From Nitrososphaerota archaeon (GTDB taxonomy: Archaea > Thermoproteota > Nitrososphaeria > Nitrososphaerales > JAHFOH01): DNA of 12,095 bases. The position numbers were made by a program, and so were the translations under genes. The notes beneath the pieces are model-generated. The model ran no database searches, was not told the DNA's origin, and saw only the letters and a program-made list of their open reading frames with translations. How positions within the stretch are numbered: position 1 is the first letter of the stretch; every line of letters starts with the position of its first letter. Shown here piece by piece: positions 1 through 6,589 of this stretch. The stretch is taken from contig JAHFOH010000031.1 of NCBI GenBank assembly GCA_023266955.1, forward strand, positions 1 to 12,095. The letters run 5' to 3'.

Positions 1-125
1 GAATGGAACCCAAGACGCATCCTCGTTCCTCATGCAGAAATTGTCTAGGCTGTACACTCGGAAGCTAGTTAGCATAACTACAAACACTTTTTTACCAAGA
101 GCTATACTTTGCCCTTTCGGTATCA
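1..125. other. 5' edge of the window with ambiguous gene ends and promoter for the next gene
   Basis: No gene can be assigned firmly. On the plus strand, frame 2 is open from base 2 to a TAA at 140-142 and its first part (NGTQDASSFLMQKLSRLYTR) reads like a protein end. On the minus strand an ATG at 75 opens a frame that runs off the edge (MLTSFRVYSLDNF...). A T6 run at 88-93 could end a plus-strand transcript. A TATA-like GCTATACTTT at 101-110 is suited to the gene starting at 126. Confidence 0.3.
101..110 (+). promoter_or_regulatory. TATA box of the phasin-like gene
   Basis: GCTATACTTT is centred about 21 bases before the TTG at 126. The usual archaeal offset of 25-27 bases puts the transcript start within a few bases of that TTG, so the message would be leaderless. 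No Shine-Dalgarno motif is visible. Confidence 0.4.
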
Positions 126-536
126 TTGAACGTCGACACTAAAGACGAACAGAGTAAACAGATCGAAAAGATATTTGCGGCGTTTAATGAGTCCTGGATG
201 AACTATTGGAACGCCTACGTAGAATTACAGAATCAGCTTTACGAGACCGTAAAAGCTGCCCGAGAAGTATCATGGCTGGCGGCTACCGACTTTGCAAAGA
301 TTAGCGAAATAAATCAGGCGCAGCGAGAACTTTTTGCCGCTATGCCCCGCAGGATAGATTACATGCCTCTCGGAGGAATCACGCGAAATCTGGATAGCGC
401 TGTCACCAAGCTTGACCAACTTGAAACGGCTTTATCTTTAGAAGGAGAAAAATGCAGAAAGCTCGAAGAGGCGATAGAAGTGCTCAAGGAGCGGGCAAGC
501 AGGACCGAGAAAGAGCTATTGGCGGCAAAATCGTAG
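126..536 (+). CDS. phasin/PhaE-like coiled-coil protein
   Basis: A 136-residue, charged, almost wholly helical protein with no signal peptide or membrane segment. Residues about 15-70 hold a Trp/Tyr-rich amphipathic stretch (SWMNYWNAYVELQNQLYE). A short break follows (AMPRRIDYMPLGG, about 72-84), and residues about 90-135 form a coiled coil with regular Leu spacing. This layout resembles PhaE subunits of class III polyhydroxyalkanoate synthase, and phasins, which coat PHA granules or partner PhaC. No phaC is next to it, so the function is inference. It could be another coiled-coil scaffold. The TTG start is chosen because a TATA box lies about 21 bases upstream and no ATG occurs earlier in frame. 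A hairpin follows the stop. Confidence 0.6.
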   Translation: MNVDTKDEQSKQIEKIFAAFNESWMNYWNAYVELQNQLYETVKAAREVSWLAATDFAKISEINQAQRELFAAMPRRIDYMPLGGITRNLDSAVTKLDQLETALSLEGEKCRKLEEAIEVLKERASRTEKELLAAKS

Positions 537-547
537 AGAATGGTGAT

Positions 548-577
548 GTAATACCATCATGCGACGAGGGGTATTAC
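548..577 (+). terminator. hairpin after the phasin-like gene
   Basis: GTAATACC (548-555) pairs exactly with GGTATTAC (570-577) around a 14-base loop, 11 bases after the stop codon. A competing short stem ATGGT/ACCAT (540-544/553-557) overlaps it. There is no T tract right after it, so it may be a 3'-end processing or stability element rather than a terminator. Confidence 0.35.
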
Positions 578-1096
578 CATAGAATCTAAACTTCTCTACC
601 TCATTTACCACATATTTGTCAACAAGTAATGTCCTTTTTGTATTTCCCTTGTTGGGCTGTCTGAATTGGTCTGCTTTCCCAGCAAATGTGGTTGATACCC
701 CTGGCCGGATTCGTTCCATTTAGTTCGAGTCAGCGCCTTAGGATTTGTAGCAGTCAGAACTGCTCCAGGCTTGGCTTGTCTCTTGAAAATCTGAAACTAT
801 GGAAGCTAGGCTAGAAAAGTGTGCTTGGTAAAGTATTATTTAGTCAGTGGGACCTTCGTAATGAGGATCTGGAGATTAATCTGGCGAGGCTCACGTAAGG
901 ATCTGAAACCAACAATCCCATAAGGAGAAGCAGAAAGCCAAAGCAAATCGGTTTACTTGTCCGAGGAGCCTCTGATAATTCCACGACGAGATCTCCCTAA
1001 TCTGCATCAAGATGGTCGAAAATTCAGATATCTTAGCCTTGATGGTTAATACCTCTATATAGTAGGTAATATCTACCATGGTCCAGTGAGTAACAA
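578..1096. other. long intergenic region before the thermosome gene
   Basis: No gene can be supported. A 30-codon frame from a TTG at 957 to a TAA at 1047-1049 reads MSEEPLIIPRRDLPNLHQDG and on, and looks protein-like, but has no RBS or clear promoter. It may be a micropeptide or a relic. A 67-codon minus-strand frame (516-719) overlaps the 3' end of the phasin-like gene and is also unsupported. The last 40 bases carry the thermosome promoter. Confidence 0.4.
1055..1062 (+). promoter_or_regulatory. TATA box of the thermosome gene
   Basis: CTATATAG, the best TATA match in the upstream gap, would place the transcript start near 1083-1085. That is about 13 bases before the ATA at 1097, where the homologous frame begins, and about 65 bases before the first legal start, TTG 1148. 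The geometry favours translation from near 1097 on a very short leader. Confidence 0.55.
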
Positions 1097-1147
1097 ATAG
1101 CAGAAGCATCGTACGGAAGGACAGCAAGTGGACAGCAAATCCTCATT
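1097..1147 (+). other. in-frame N-terminal extension of the thermosome, beginning with ATA
   Basis: The frame of the thermosome gene is open upstream to a TAA at 1091-1093. Read from the ATA at 1097 it gives (I)AEASYGRTASGQQILIL, joined directly to LKEGTS. The segment GQQILILKEGTS matches the conserved N-terminal strand of archaeal thermosomes (G-G-x-P-V-L-I-L-K-E-G-T/S). The stretch therefore looks like real coding sequence, yet it holds no ATG, GTG or TTG before 1148. A single change from ATG to ATA at 1097-1099 would explain it. Confidence 0.65.
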
Positions 1148-2770
1148 TTGAAGGAAGGAACGTCTCAAAGTCGTGGAAGACAGGCTCAGAGCAACAACAT
1201 TATGGCAGCCAAGCTGATAGCCGAGGTAGTAAGGTCGACTCTCGGTCCCAGAGGCATGGACAAGATGCTCGTGGACAGCATGGGAGATGTTACAATAACT
1301 AACGATGGAGCTACTATATTGAAGGATATTGACGTTCAGCATCCATCTGCAAAGATGGTCGTTGAGATATCCAAGACTACTGACAACGAGGTGGGCGATG
1401 GGACAACTTCAGCCGTGGTTCTGGCTGGAGCACTCCTCAGTAACGCTGAAGACCTCATCAATAAGGGTGTGCATCCAATAGTCATTGTCGATGGCTACAG
1501 GAAGGCTGCGGCTCAAGCGCAGAAGATATTGAAGAAAATATCAATCAAAGTTCAGCCGACCGACACGGCAACCTTGACTAAGGTTGCAATGACGAGCATG
1601 GCTTCGAAGCTTGTCTCGAGTGGGAGCGCGGCCTTGGCCGCTCTCCTCGTCGATGCTCTCGTTCAAGTTGCTGAGAAGACGGAAGAAGGCAAATACAAGG
1701 TCGATGTTGATAACGTCAAGGTTGAGAAGAAAGCCGGAGCCTCGCTAAAAGATACACAGCTCGTAAGAGGCGTCATCTTGGATAAAGAAGTAGTGCACGC
1801 AGGCATGCCAAAACGAGTAGAGAAAGCAAAGATAGCTCTGGTGAACTCACCTCTTGAAATCGAGAAGACGGAGATGGATGCGAAGATCAACATCAACAGT
1901 CCAGAGCAGATCAAACTCTTCCTCGACGAGGAGACAAGGATGCTTAAGGATATGGTGGAGAAGATATCTGACTCAGGAGCAAACGTTCTCGTCTGCCAGA
2001 AGGGCATTGATGATGTCGCCCAACACTACTTGGCTAGGGCGGGCATTCTAACTGTAAGAAGAGCGAAAGAATCAGACATGACCAAACTATCCAAGGCAAC
2101 AGGCGCAAGGGTTGTAACAGGTCTTGATAGCCTATCCAAAGATGACCTTGGGCAGGCTGGTCTAGTCGAAGAGAGGAAAGTTGAGGAGGACAAATGGGTG
2201 TTCGTCGAGGGCTGCAAGAACCCCAAAGCCGTGACGCTACTCATCAGAGGTGGAAGCCAGAGAGTCGTTGACGAAGCCGAACGCTCGGTGCATGATGCCA
2301 TCATGGTCATCAAAGACGTTATCGAGAAGCCTGCAATTGTCGGCGGAGGAGGCGCTGTGGAAGAAGAATTATCACATCAGCTCATGGAATGGTCAAGTAC
2401 TCTACCGGGGAGAGAGCAACTTGCAGCACAGAAGTATGCTGAAGCTCTGGAATCAATCCCGCTTGCGTTGGCTGAAAACGCAGGCTTCGATCCATTAGAC
2501 ATACAGGTAGAACTGAGAGAGAAGCATGGAGCGGGTAAAACATGGTATGGTGTAGATGTCCTAGGAATTGGGGTCCAAGACCTGTACAACAAGGACGTAA
2601 TCGAACCAGCATCCGTCAAAGAGCAGATAATCACCTCGGCAACCGAATGCACCTGCATGATCCTTAGGATTGATGATGTGATTGCTGGGAGCAAGATGAA
2701 GACACCACCAATGCCTCCAGGTGGAGGAGGCATGGGCGGAATGGGTGGTGGCATGGGAGGAATGGAGTGA
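1148..2770 (+). CDS. thsA: thermosome subunit (group II chaperonin)
   Basis: Subunit of the ATP-driven, double-ring cytosolic chaperonin that encloses and folds proteins. It has 540 residues from the TTG at 1148, or 557 if read from the ATA at 1097. Motifs from the TTG start: TLGPRGMDKM (31-40) and TNDGATIL (51-58) in the equatorial ATP site, GDGTTS (83-88) as the nucleotide-binding core, GGGGAVE in the second intermediate/equatorial segment, and ENAGFDPLD near the C-terminus. The tail is a Gly-Met repeat ending GGMGGME, typical of archaeal subunits. TTG 1148 is given because it is the first legal start, but it would remove the N-terminal beta strand GQQILIL, so the true start is probably upstream. 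A TATA box lies at 1055-1062 and a hairpin follows the stop. A damaged copy of its C-terminus lies at 8456-8597. Paralogue type (alpha or beta) cannot be told. Confidence 0.97.
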   Translation: MKEGTSQSRGRQAQSNNIMAAKLIAEVVRSTLGPRGMDKMLVDSMGDVTITNDGATILKDIDVQHPSAKMVVEISKTTDNEVGDGTTSAVVLAGALLSNAEDLINKGVHPIVIVDGYRKAAAQAQKILKKISIKVQPTDTATLTKVAMTSMASKLVSSGSAALAALLVDALVQVAEKTEEGKYKVDVDNVKVEKKAGASLKDTQLVRGVILDKEVVHAGMPKRVEKAKIALVNSPLEIEKTEMDAKININSPEQIKLFLDEETRMLKDMVEKISDSGANVLVCQKGIDDVAQHYLARAGILTVRRAKESDMTKLSKATGARVVTGLDSLSKDDLGQAGLVEERKVEEDKWVFVEGCKNPKAVTLLIRGGSQRVVDEAERSVHDAIMVIKDVIEKPAIVGGGGAVEEELSHQLMEWSSTLPGREQLAAQKYAEALESIPLALAENAGFDPLDIQVELREKHGAGKTWYGVDVLGIGVQDLYNKDVIEPASVKEQIITSATECTCMILRIDDVIAGSKMKTPPMPPGGGGMGGMGGGMGGME

Positions 2771-2779
2771 AGAGGCGAA

Positions 2780-2802
2780 CTAGAAATGGACCGAGTTTCT
2801 AG
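2780..2802 (+). terminator. hairpin just after the thermosome stop
   Basis: A perfect 7-bp stem, CTAGAAA (2780-2786) with TTTCTAG (2796-2802), around a 9-base loop, starts 9 bases after the TGA. No T tract follows, so it may mark a processed 3' end rather than a true terminator. A second small stem, CCACG/CGTGG, lies at 2887-2901. Confidence 0.4.
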
Positions 2803-2964
2803 GTGCAAGTTCTGCGAACAAGATATTGCTTGAATGCGCAGCTTACATGGATTATGGCATCCATTCAATCTCGGCGAGAGTCCTCACCACGTGTATCGTG
2901 GCTAACTACATCTCGCGGCTAAGTCTCGTAGCTGATGTTGACTCGGTTTAGGTGAGCACAGGGA

Positions 2965-3285
2965 ATGGAGATGTCTATACTGGAGTTTGCGAGCACTCAG
3001 GGATGGAGGGAGCGACTGGTTCTTGAGAAGCCACATATGACGATGCAGAACTATCTCTGGGCGCTTCGAGTCTTTTGCGAGTGGGCTAAGAAGAACCCTG
3101 ACGAGCTAATGCTAGAGAGGCAGAGGGAGAGGTCTCTTAAACTAGAGGACTTGAAAACGGCGAGTTTCAAGAGGATCGTGGAGTACCAGTTGGAGGATAG
3201 GTCGAAGACCAAGCACACCAAAGCCCTTATCGTTAAGGCATTAGCCTCCTTCTATGGGAATAACAACGGCAGCATCTATGATTGA
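2965..3285 (+). CDS. truncated tyrosine recombinase: N-terminal SAM-like (core-binding) domain only
   Basis: A 106-residue helical protein. Residues about 5-100 (LEKPHMTMQNYLWALRVFCE and following) match the N-terminal SAM-like, DNA core-binding domain of phage/XerC-type integrases. There the pattern T-x-x-x-Y-x-x-x-L-x-x-F-x-x-W is characteristic. The catalytic domain (Arg, His-x-x-Arg, Tyr) is absent: the frame stops at 3283-3285, and the next 30 bases lead straight into hflX. It is either a relic of an integrated element or a stand-alone DNA-binding domain. The start ATG 2965 has GGTGAG at 2951-2956 with an 8-base gap, a good match to the 16S tail. That gives it a ribosome site unlike most genes here. 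ATG 2971 is an alternative. Confidence 0.65.
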   Translation: MEMSILEFASTQGWRERLVLEKPHMTMQNYLWALRVFCEWAKKNPDELMLERQRERSLKLEDLKTASFKRIVEYQLEDRSKTKHTKALIVKALASFYGNNNGSIYD

Positions 3286-3301
3286 AGTATGACGCGGGTC
3301 A

Positions 3302-3307
3302 GGTGAG
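3302..3307 (+). promoter_or_regulatory. ribosome binding site setting the hflX start
   Basis: GGTGAG, complementary to the CACC core of the archaeal 16S 3' end, ends 7 bases before ATG 3315. The identical motif sits before the preceding integrase-domain gene. This supports ATG 3315 over TTG 3282 and GTG 3303, which lies inside the motif. Confidence 0.5.
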
Positions 3308-3314
3308 TAAAGCA

Positions 3315-4403
3315 ATGACATCGAACAGAAAGGCAATTCTCGTCACATATCCCGACGCGTTTACCAAGCAGGAGGCAGTCGGTCTAGCTGAAGCGGCCGG
3401 GTTTGAAGTTGCGCAGATAGTTGTTCAGAGGTACTTAATGCATGGTGAGTTTGGAGTCGGCTCTGGCAAGGCGGAAGAGATCAAGCAGATTGCAACTACA
3501 ACCGGCTGCAAAGAGATCATAGTTGATGAAGGCCTAACCTCATCTCAAATCTACAACCTTGACAAACTAACCGGACAACATGTAATTGACAGGGAAAAGC
3601 TCATCCTTGACATCTTCGCAACTCGGGCCACTACTACTGAAGCGAAGCTCCAAGTTCAACTCGCGGAGTTAGGGTATGAAATGCCCAGGACGCGGCAAAA
3701 TGTCCGTCTCTCGGTCAAGGGCGAGCGACAGGGTCTTTCGGGAATGGGTGCAACCGCCGTCGATGTCCGATTCCGAGCGTTGAAGAAGCGAATATCTTTC
3801 ATAAAGGAAAAACTTCGCGAGGCTGGAAAAAGGCGTGATCTCTATCGGGCCCAGAGGCAGAGGCTGAATATGCCATTCGTCTCCCTCGTTGGTTACACAA
3901 GCTCAGGAAAGACCACGCTGTTCAACAGGCTGGCAAATGAAGACAAACAAGTTGCAGACAGCCTGTTCACCACCCTAGGAACGACCACTCGGACTGTGAC
4001 GCTACCAGACTCGACGAAGATACTTCTTTCAGACACTGTAGGATTCATAAGCAGATTGCCAACATACATGATCGAAGCGTTCAAGTCGACTCTTGACGAG
4101 CTGAACTATGCAGATCTGGTACTCCTAATGGTGGATGCCAGCGAACCATCCCCTGGGGTGGCGATAAAATATAACAGTTGTTTGGATACTCTGAAAGAGC
4201 TGAAGATTTCACCCTCCAAAATGATAACTATACTGAATAAATCGGATATAGCTTCGCAAGAAAATATAACCGAAGCCAAAAACCTTGTCGGAGATTCGCC
4301 ATGCACAATCATTTCGGCAAAACGAGGTGACGGAACTCATGTTCTCAAAAGTCTGATACGACAAAATCTAAGGCTGGCGCCTGAAGCAAGATTGCCAAGA
4401 TAA
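3315..4403 (+). CDS. hflX: GTPase HflX
   Basis: Ribosome-associated GTPase; in bacteria HflX splits stalled 70S ribosomes and related archaeal proteins bind the large subunit. It has 362 residues from ATG 3315. Residues about 5-110 form the HflX N-terminal domain. Residues about 115-180 hold the linker with ELGYEMPRTRQ and the GMGA...R-x-x-L-K-K-R coiled coil. The G domain follows: GYTSSGKT (193-200, P-loop), DTVGF (240-244, G3), NKSD (308-311, G4) and SAK (334-336, G5). It ends soon after G5, as short archaeal forms do. An in-frame TTG at 3282 overlaps the previous stop, but the ATG is preferred for its GGTGAG site. The short gap suggests co-transcription with the integrase-domain gene, though the pairing may be accidental. 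Confidence 0.95.
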   Translation: MTSNRKAILVTYPDAFTKQEAVGLAEAAGFEVAQIVVQRYLMHGEFGVGSGKAEEIKQIATTTGCKEIIVDEGLTSSQIYNLDKLTGQHVIDREKLILDIFATRATTTEAKLQVQLAELGYEMPRTRQNVRLSVKGERQGLSGMGATAVDVRFRALKKRISFIKEKLREAGKRRDLYRAQRQRLNMPFVSLVGYTSSGKTTLFNRLANEDKQVADSLFTTLGTTTRTVTLPDSTKILLSDTVGFISRLPTYMIEAFKSTLDELNYADLVLLMVDASEPSPGVAIKYNSCLDTLKELKISPSKMITILNKSDIASQENITEAKNLVGDSPCTIISAKRGDGTHVLKSLIRQNLRLAPEARLPR

Positions 4404-4998
4404 AATTAGAGATTGGAATTATCGGTTTTGTATTTTACAAGTACGCATTTTGTCAGTTCATTAGTCGCAGTAAGGTATGCTCTTGTAGAGTCCGAACGCT
4501 GCTAGTAAAGGCACGCGTAAATACTACGACTGCACCATTTTACAAGTCTTAGTCACCAGGTCGTAATGTATCTTTGTCAAAGTTGTAGCAAATCAGCACA
4601 GACTGCCTTTCGGTTAGACAAATCAGCAACACCGCGTACAGTCGAAGTCACTGCCTGGTGGAAGTGATCATCCGTGCCAAAGATACAAATCGAGTTGTGC
4701 TTATATTTCGGTGGAAAAGGAATTCGAAGGAGGTTTGCTACGGATTTCCCAATCGGCAAATTGCTAAGTCAAGCTTAAAATCGCTTGGAAGAGGTCTAGG
4801 AGTCGATGACGACGTATGACAAACCTTTGGGATTTACGTCTTCCTGATCTGGTGGTTCGCGCTACGTTTGTGAGAGAATACGCTGATTACGAAAAAAGAG
4901 GTAACGCGACCGCTCAAAATCTGAGAAGATTCTTTATCAGTGTTTCACGTCAAGATGCTACATGAATTCAATCTGCGTTGACTTATCCTTTCATCGGT
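4404..4998. other. intergenic region after hflX with weak ORFs
   Basis: About 600 bases without a well-supported gene. Two T4 runs at 4426-4436 may end the hflX transcript. ATTTTACAAGT occurs twice (4432-4442 and 4537-4547). A 60-codon minus-strand frame from a TTG at 4759 (4577-4759) has no recognisable motif. A 49-residue plus-strand frame at 4816-4965 is listed separately. Confidence 0.4.
4816..4965 (+). CDS. possible small protein, unknown function
   Basis: ATG 4816 to TGA 4963-4965 encodes 49 residues, beginning MTNLWDLRLPDLVVRATFVR and continuing with a basic, helix-prone stretch (EYADYEKRGNATAQNLRRFF). The composition is protein-like, but there is no clear RBS or TATA box at the right distance and I recognise no family. 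It could be a free-standing microprotein, a remnant of a longer gene, or chance. Confidence 0.25.
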   Translation: MTNLWDLRLPDLVVRATFVREYADYEKRGNATAQNLRRFFISVSRQDAT

Positions 4999-5385
4999 TC
5001 ATTTCGTTTCAGCTTCACCGAGTTTCCTGGTAAGCTCAGTCATCATCGGGCTGGCAATGAGCGAGGAGTACGATTGCTGGGTATCGGGCATGTCCAGAAA
5101 AACCTGGGCTAGAACCTTTCTTCCTTCGTCAGTCTCCTTACCTTCTATTAGAAAGATCTTCTTCGGAACCCAACTGAAATTGCCACTGCTGACTCTGACA
5201 GATTTTGATGTTAATCCTTTGTAGGTGACCTTACATTCCTTGCGTTCAATGGATTTACGGCTAACTGCTGCCTTGCACAAGCTATAGATGGTTCCAACAG
5301 GCATTCCAAGTTTTTGGTCAAGATGTGAAAGGTAGCCTTCACTCGACATTCTTACCTCCCTCTCGCTCTTTTTGTACCTGCCCAT
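4999..5385 (-). CDS. hypothetical protein, unknown family
   Basis: A 128-residue soluble, basic protein without signal peptide or membrane segments; no family recognised. Residues about 13-45 (MSSEGYLSHLDQKLGMPVGT...CKAAVSRKSIER) look helical. Residues about 50-90 look like beta strands (KVTYKGLTSKSVRV, KKIFLIEG). The C-terminus is helical. The start at 5385 is chosen because GAGGT lies at 5394-5398 on the minus strand, 8 bases upstream. A second ATG at 5349 (residue 13) has an even stronger GGGAGGT (5354-5360) but only 4 bases away, so both starts may be used. A TATA-like TTTTAAGT lies at 5416-5423. It is the last of three small minus-strand genes (5942 to 4999). Confidence 0.75.
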   Translation of the reverse strand: MGRYKKSEREVRMSSEGYLSHLDQKLGMPVGTIYSLCKAAVSRKSIERKECKVTYKGLTSKSVRVSSGNFSWVPKKIFLIEGKETDEGRKVLAQVFLDMPDTQQSYSSLIASPMMTELTRKLGEAETK

Positions 5386-5493
5386 TCTATTCTACCTCGC
5401 CAAATACTTGCCGGCACTTAAAAGGCATTTAGCACAAGATCGGGCAAACTAGACTAATTCATGGGATAATCATAAGACTTGTTCTTGTAGCGC

Positions 5494-5676
5494 CTAAATC
5501 CTCTTGCCAAATGTCTTAAGGCATGAACTACATTTGTACTGTTGAAACCCATCTGTTTCTACAATCTTCAAGGGATTGCAACTGTGAGAGCCACAGTAGG
5601 GACATGCCATTCCGAAAGCTGGCGAAACCGGCTTAGTTTGATAGGGATTAGACTTTAGCTTTATCTTCCTGGCCAT
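5494..5676 (-). CDS. small zinc-ribbon protein
   Basis: A 60-residue basic protein (70 if started at ATG 5706) with one zinc ribbon near its C-terminus: ACPYCGS and, about 20 residues later, YKCSSCLKTFG, i.e. two C-x2-C knuckles. The pattern Q-Y-K-C-x2-C-x-K-T-F is the one seen in zinc ribbons at the start of many transposases and in small archaeal nucleic-acid binders. The body begins with a basic arm, MARKIKLKSNPYQTKP. ATG 5676 is preferred because GGGGGTT, one mismatch from a Shine-Dalgarno sequence, lies about 7 bases upstream. The extra 10 residues from 5706 (MRGKCVGVRK) remain possible. There is no transposase catalytic domain nearby, so it is either free-standing or a remnant. Its likely role is DNA or RNA binding (inference). 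Confidence 0.72.
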   Translation of the reverse strand: MARKIKLKSNPYQTKPVSPAFGMACPYCGSHSCNPLKIVETDGFQQYKCSSCLKTFGKRI

Positions 5677-5789
5677 CTTTCTAACCCCCACGCATTTTCC
5701 TCGCATTTCGTCAAGAAAGTTATGCTCACAAAACTTGCCTAGCTATTGGCTCCTAAAAAGTGATTGGGAGGACGTGTCGTATGATGAGG

Positions 5790-5942
5790 TTATCTCTCGC
5801 TTTTGTTACCTTCCTTTTTGAGAAGTTCGAAGAGTCTAAAGTTAGCCGCCTGTCCAGGTGAAAGTTGATATCCGCAAAATCTACACTTAATGGTGTCATG
5901 CAACTGCTTCAACGAATACCGTCGACATTTTGGACATCTCAT
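5790..5942 (-). CDS. 50-residue zinc-ribbon miniprotein
   Basis: ATG 5942 to TAA 5790-5792 on the minus strand gives 50 residues, beginning MRCPKCRRYSLKQLHDTIKC. Two knuckles, CPKC (residues 3-6) and CRFC (20-23), are spaced like a minimal zinc ribbon. A basic helical tail (NFRLFELLKKEGNKSER) follows. The Cys pattern, sensible codons and a TATA box (CTATAGAC, 5959-5966) at leaderless distance make it a real gene despite its size. Archaeal genomes have many such ribbons, often linked to transcription, ribosomes or RNA processing; its partner is unknown. A T5 run lies about 30-35 bases after the stop (minus sense). It is divergent from the GIY-YIG gene, with 94 bases between starts. Confidence 0.72.
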   Translation of the reverse strand: MRCPKCRRYSLKQLHDTIKCRFCGYQLSPGQAANFRLFELLKKEGNKSER

Positions 5943-5958
5943 TTCCGAATCTGTCTTG

Positions 5959-5966
5959 TCTATAGC
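5959..5966 (-). promoter_or_regulatory. TATA box of the zinc-ribbon miniprotein
   Basis: On the minus strand the bases read CTATAGAC, about 20 bases before ATG 5942. The expected transcript start falls at about 5937-5942, that is, at the start codon. Confidence 0.45.
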
Positions 5967-6004
5967 CAGCTCATTTCACTTGGTTATCCTTTGGACTTCG
6001 AATT

Positions 6005-6014
6005 TCATTTAAGC
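6005..6014 (+). promoter_or_regulatory. TATA-like box of the GIY-YIG gene
   Basis: CATTTAAGCC is centred about 27 bases before GTG 6037, so the transcript would start at the GTG and be leaderless. It shares a 94-base divergent region with the minus-strand zinc-ribbon gene. Confidence 0.35.
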
Positions 6015-6036
6015 CATCCTATGTTCGGAAGCTGTA

Positions 6037-6306
6037 GTGAACATCTTGGTTGAGTGGACTGTCTACATAGTACGGTGCAGAACGGGGCAGCTCTACACTG
6101 GATTTACTTCTGACGTAGGGAGACGTTTGAAGGAGCATAACGGAGGAATAGGCTCCAAATTCACCCGAAGTAGGCTCCCCGTAACGTTGGTGTACAAAGA
6201 AACCTGCAGCAGCCGTTCAGATGCAATGAAGAGAGAGTCTTACATCAAAAGAATGGCACTCACCCAAAAGCTCTCCCTAATAGTGAGTCGAAGTGATACA
6301 GCGTAG
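6037..6306 (+). CDS. GIY-YIG domain nuclease family protein (YhbQ/UPF0213 type)
   Basis: An 89-residue single-domain GIY-YIG protein; such domains cleave DNA using one Glu and one metal ion. Visible motifs: WTVYIVRC (residues 7-14) supplies the GIY-like strand, LYTGFTSDVGRRLKEHN supplies the YIG-like strand (YTG) with the catalytic-helix Arg and the His-Asn that follows. The C-terminal part has AMKRESYIKRM, where the E is the expected catalytic glutamate, and ends with the L-x-x-K-L-x-L-I pattern of the UPF0213 group. The length is normal for stand-alone forms. GTG 6037 is taken because a TATA-like box lies 27 bases upstream. TTG 6046 is a close alternative. The cellular role of this small group is unclear; DNA repair or mobile DNA have both been suggested. 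Confidence 0.88.
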   Translation: MNILVEWTVYIVRCRTGQLYTGFTSDVGRRLKEHNGGIGSKFTRSRLPVTLVYKETCSSRSDAMKRESYIKRMALTQKLSLIVSRSDTA

Positions 6307-6315
6307 GTAAAGGTG

Positions 6316-6343
6316 CGGCCGACTGGCAAGACTTCCCCGGCCG
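6316..6343 (+). terminator. possible hairpin after the GIY-YIG gene
   Basis: CGGCC (6316-6320) can pair with GGCCG (6339-6343) around an 18-base loop, 10 bases after the stop. No T tract follows. The weak stem and long loop make this only suggestive. Confidence 0.2.
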
Positions 6344-6589
6344 ATTAGTGTCGTTTCATATGGCGAGCACAAGATTCCAACTTCCGACATGCGTACATGC
6401 AAGTCTAGCGCAAAACCAGACAGTAGAGACCAATCAACAATGGACTAAGTGTTCCCTAGCGAAGTGTGCGCAGAAACGTTAGTACTTCTGGTTCTCTTCT
6501 GATGGATAAGGGTATGAGATTTGGGACATAGGATACATTCTTCAAGGACGGGAGAGGGGTGAGGAGGCTCTTTCCCGCGCAAAAGAAGG

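Noticed and set aside
516..719. A 67-codon minus-strand frame overlapping the end of the phasin-like gene
   Set aside because: Parts look protein-like (LLVDKYVVNEVEKFRFYG), but its last 20 residues (RMMVLHHHSLRFCRQ region) run through the hairpin and antisense to the end of a better gene, and no RBS is present.
861..923. A 20-codon frame starting at ATG 861 before the thermosome
   Set aside because: Very short, with no ribosome site and no family likeness; expected by chance in a gap of this size.
4432..4547. ATTTTACAAGT repeated at 4432 and 4537
   Set aside because: An 11-base AT-rich repeat pair can arise by chance in 12 kb; no further copies or element borders accompany it, and there is no CRISPR-like spacing.
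4577..4759. A 60-codon minus-strand frame starting at a TTG
   Set aside because: No recognisable motif, no RBS, and a TATA-like run too close to the TTG. Kept only as a possibility in the gap description.
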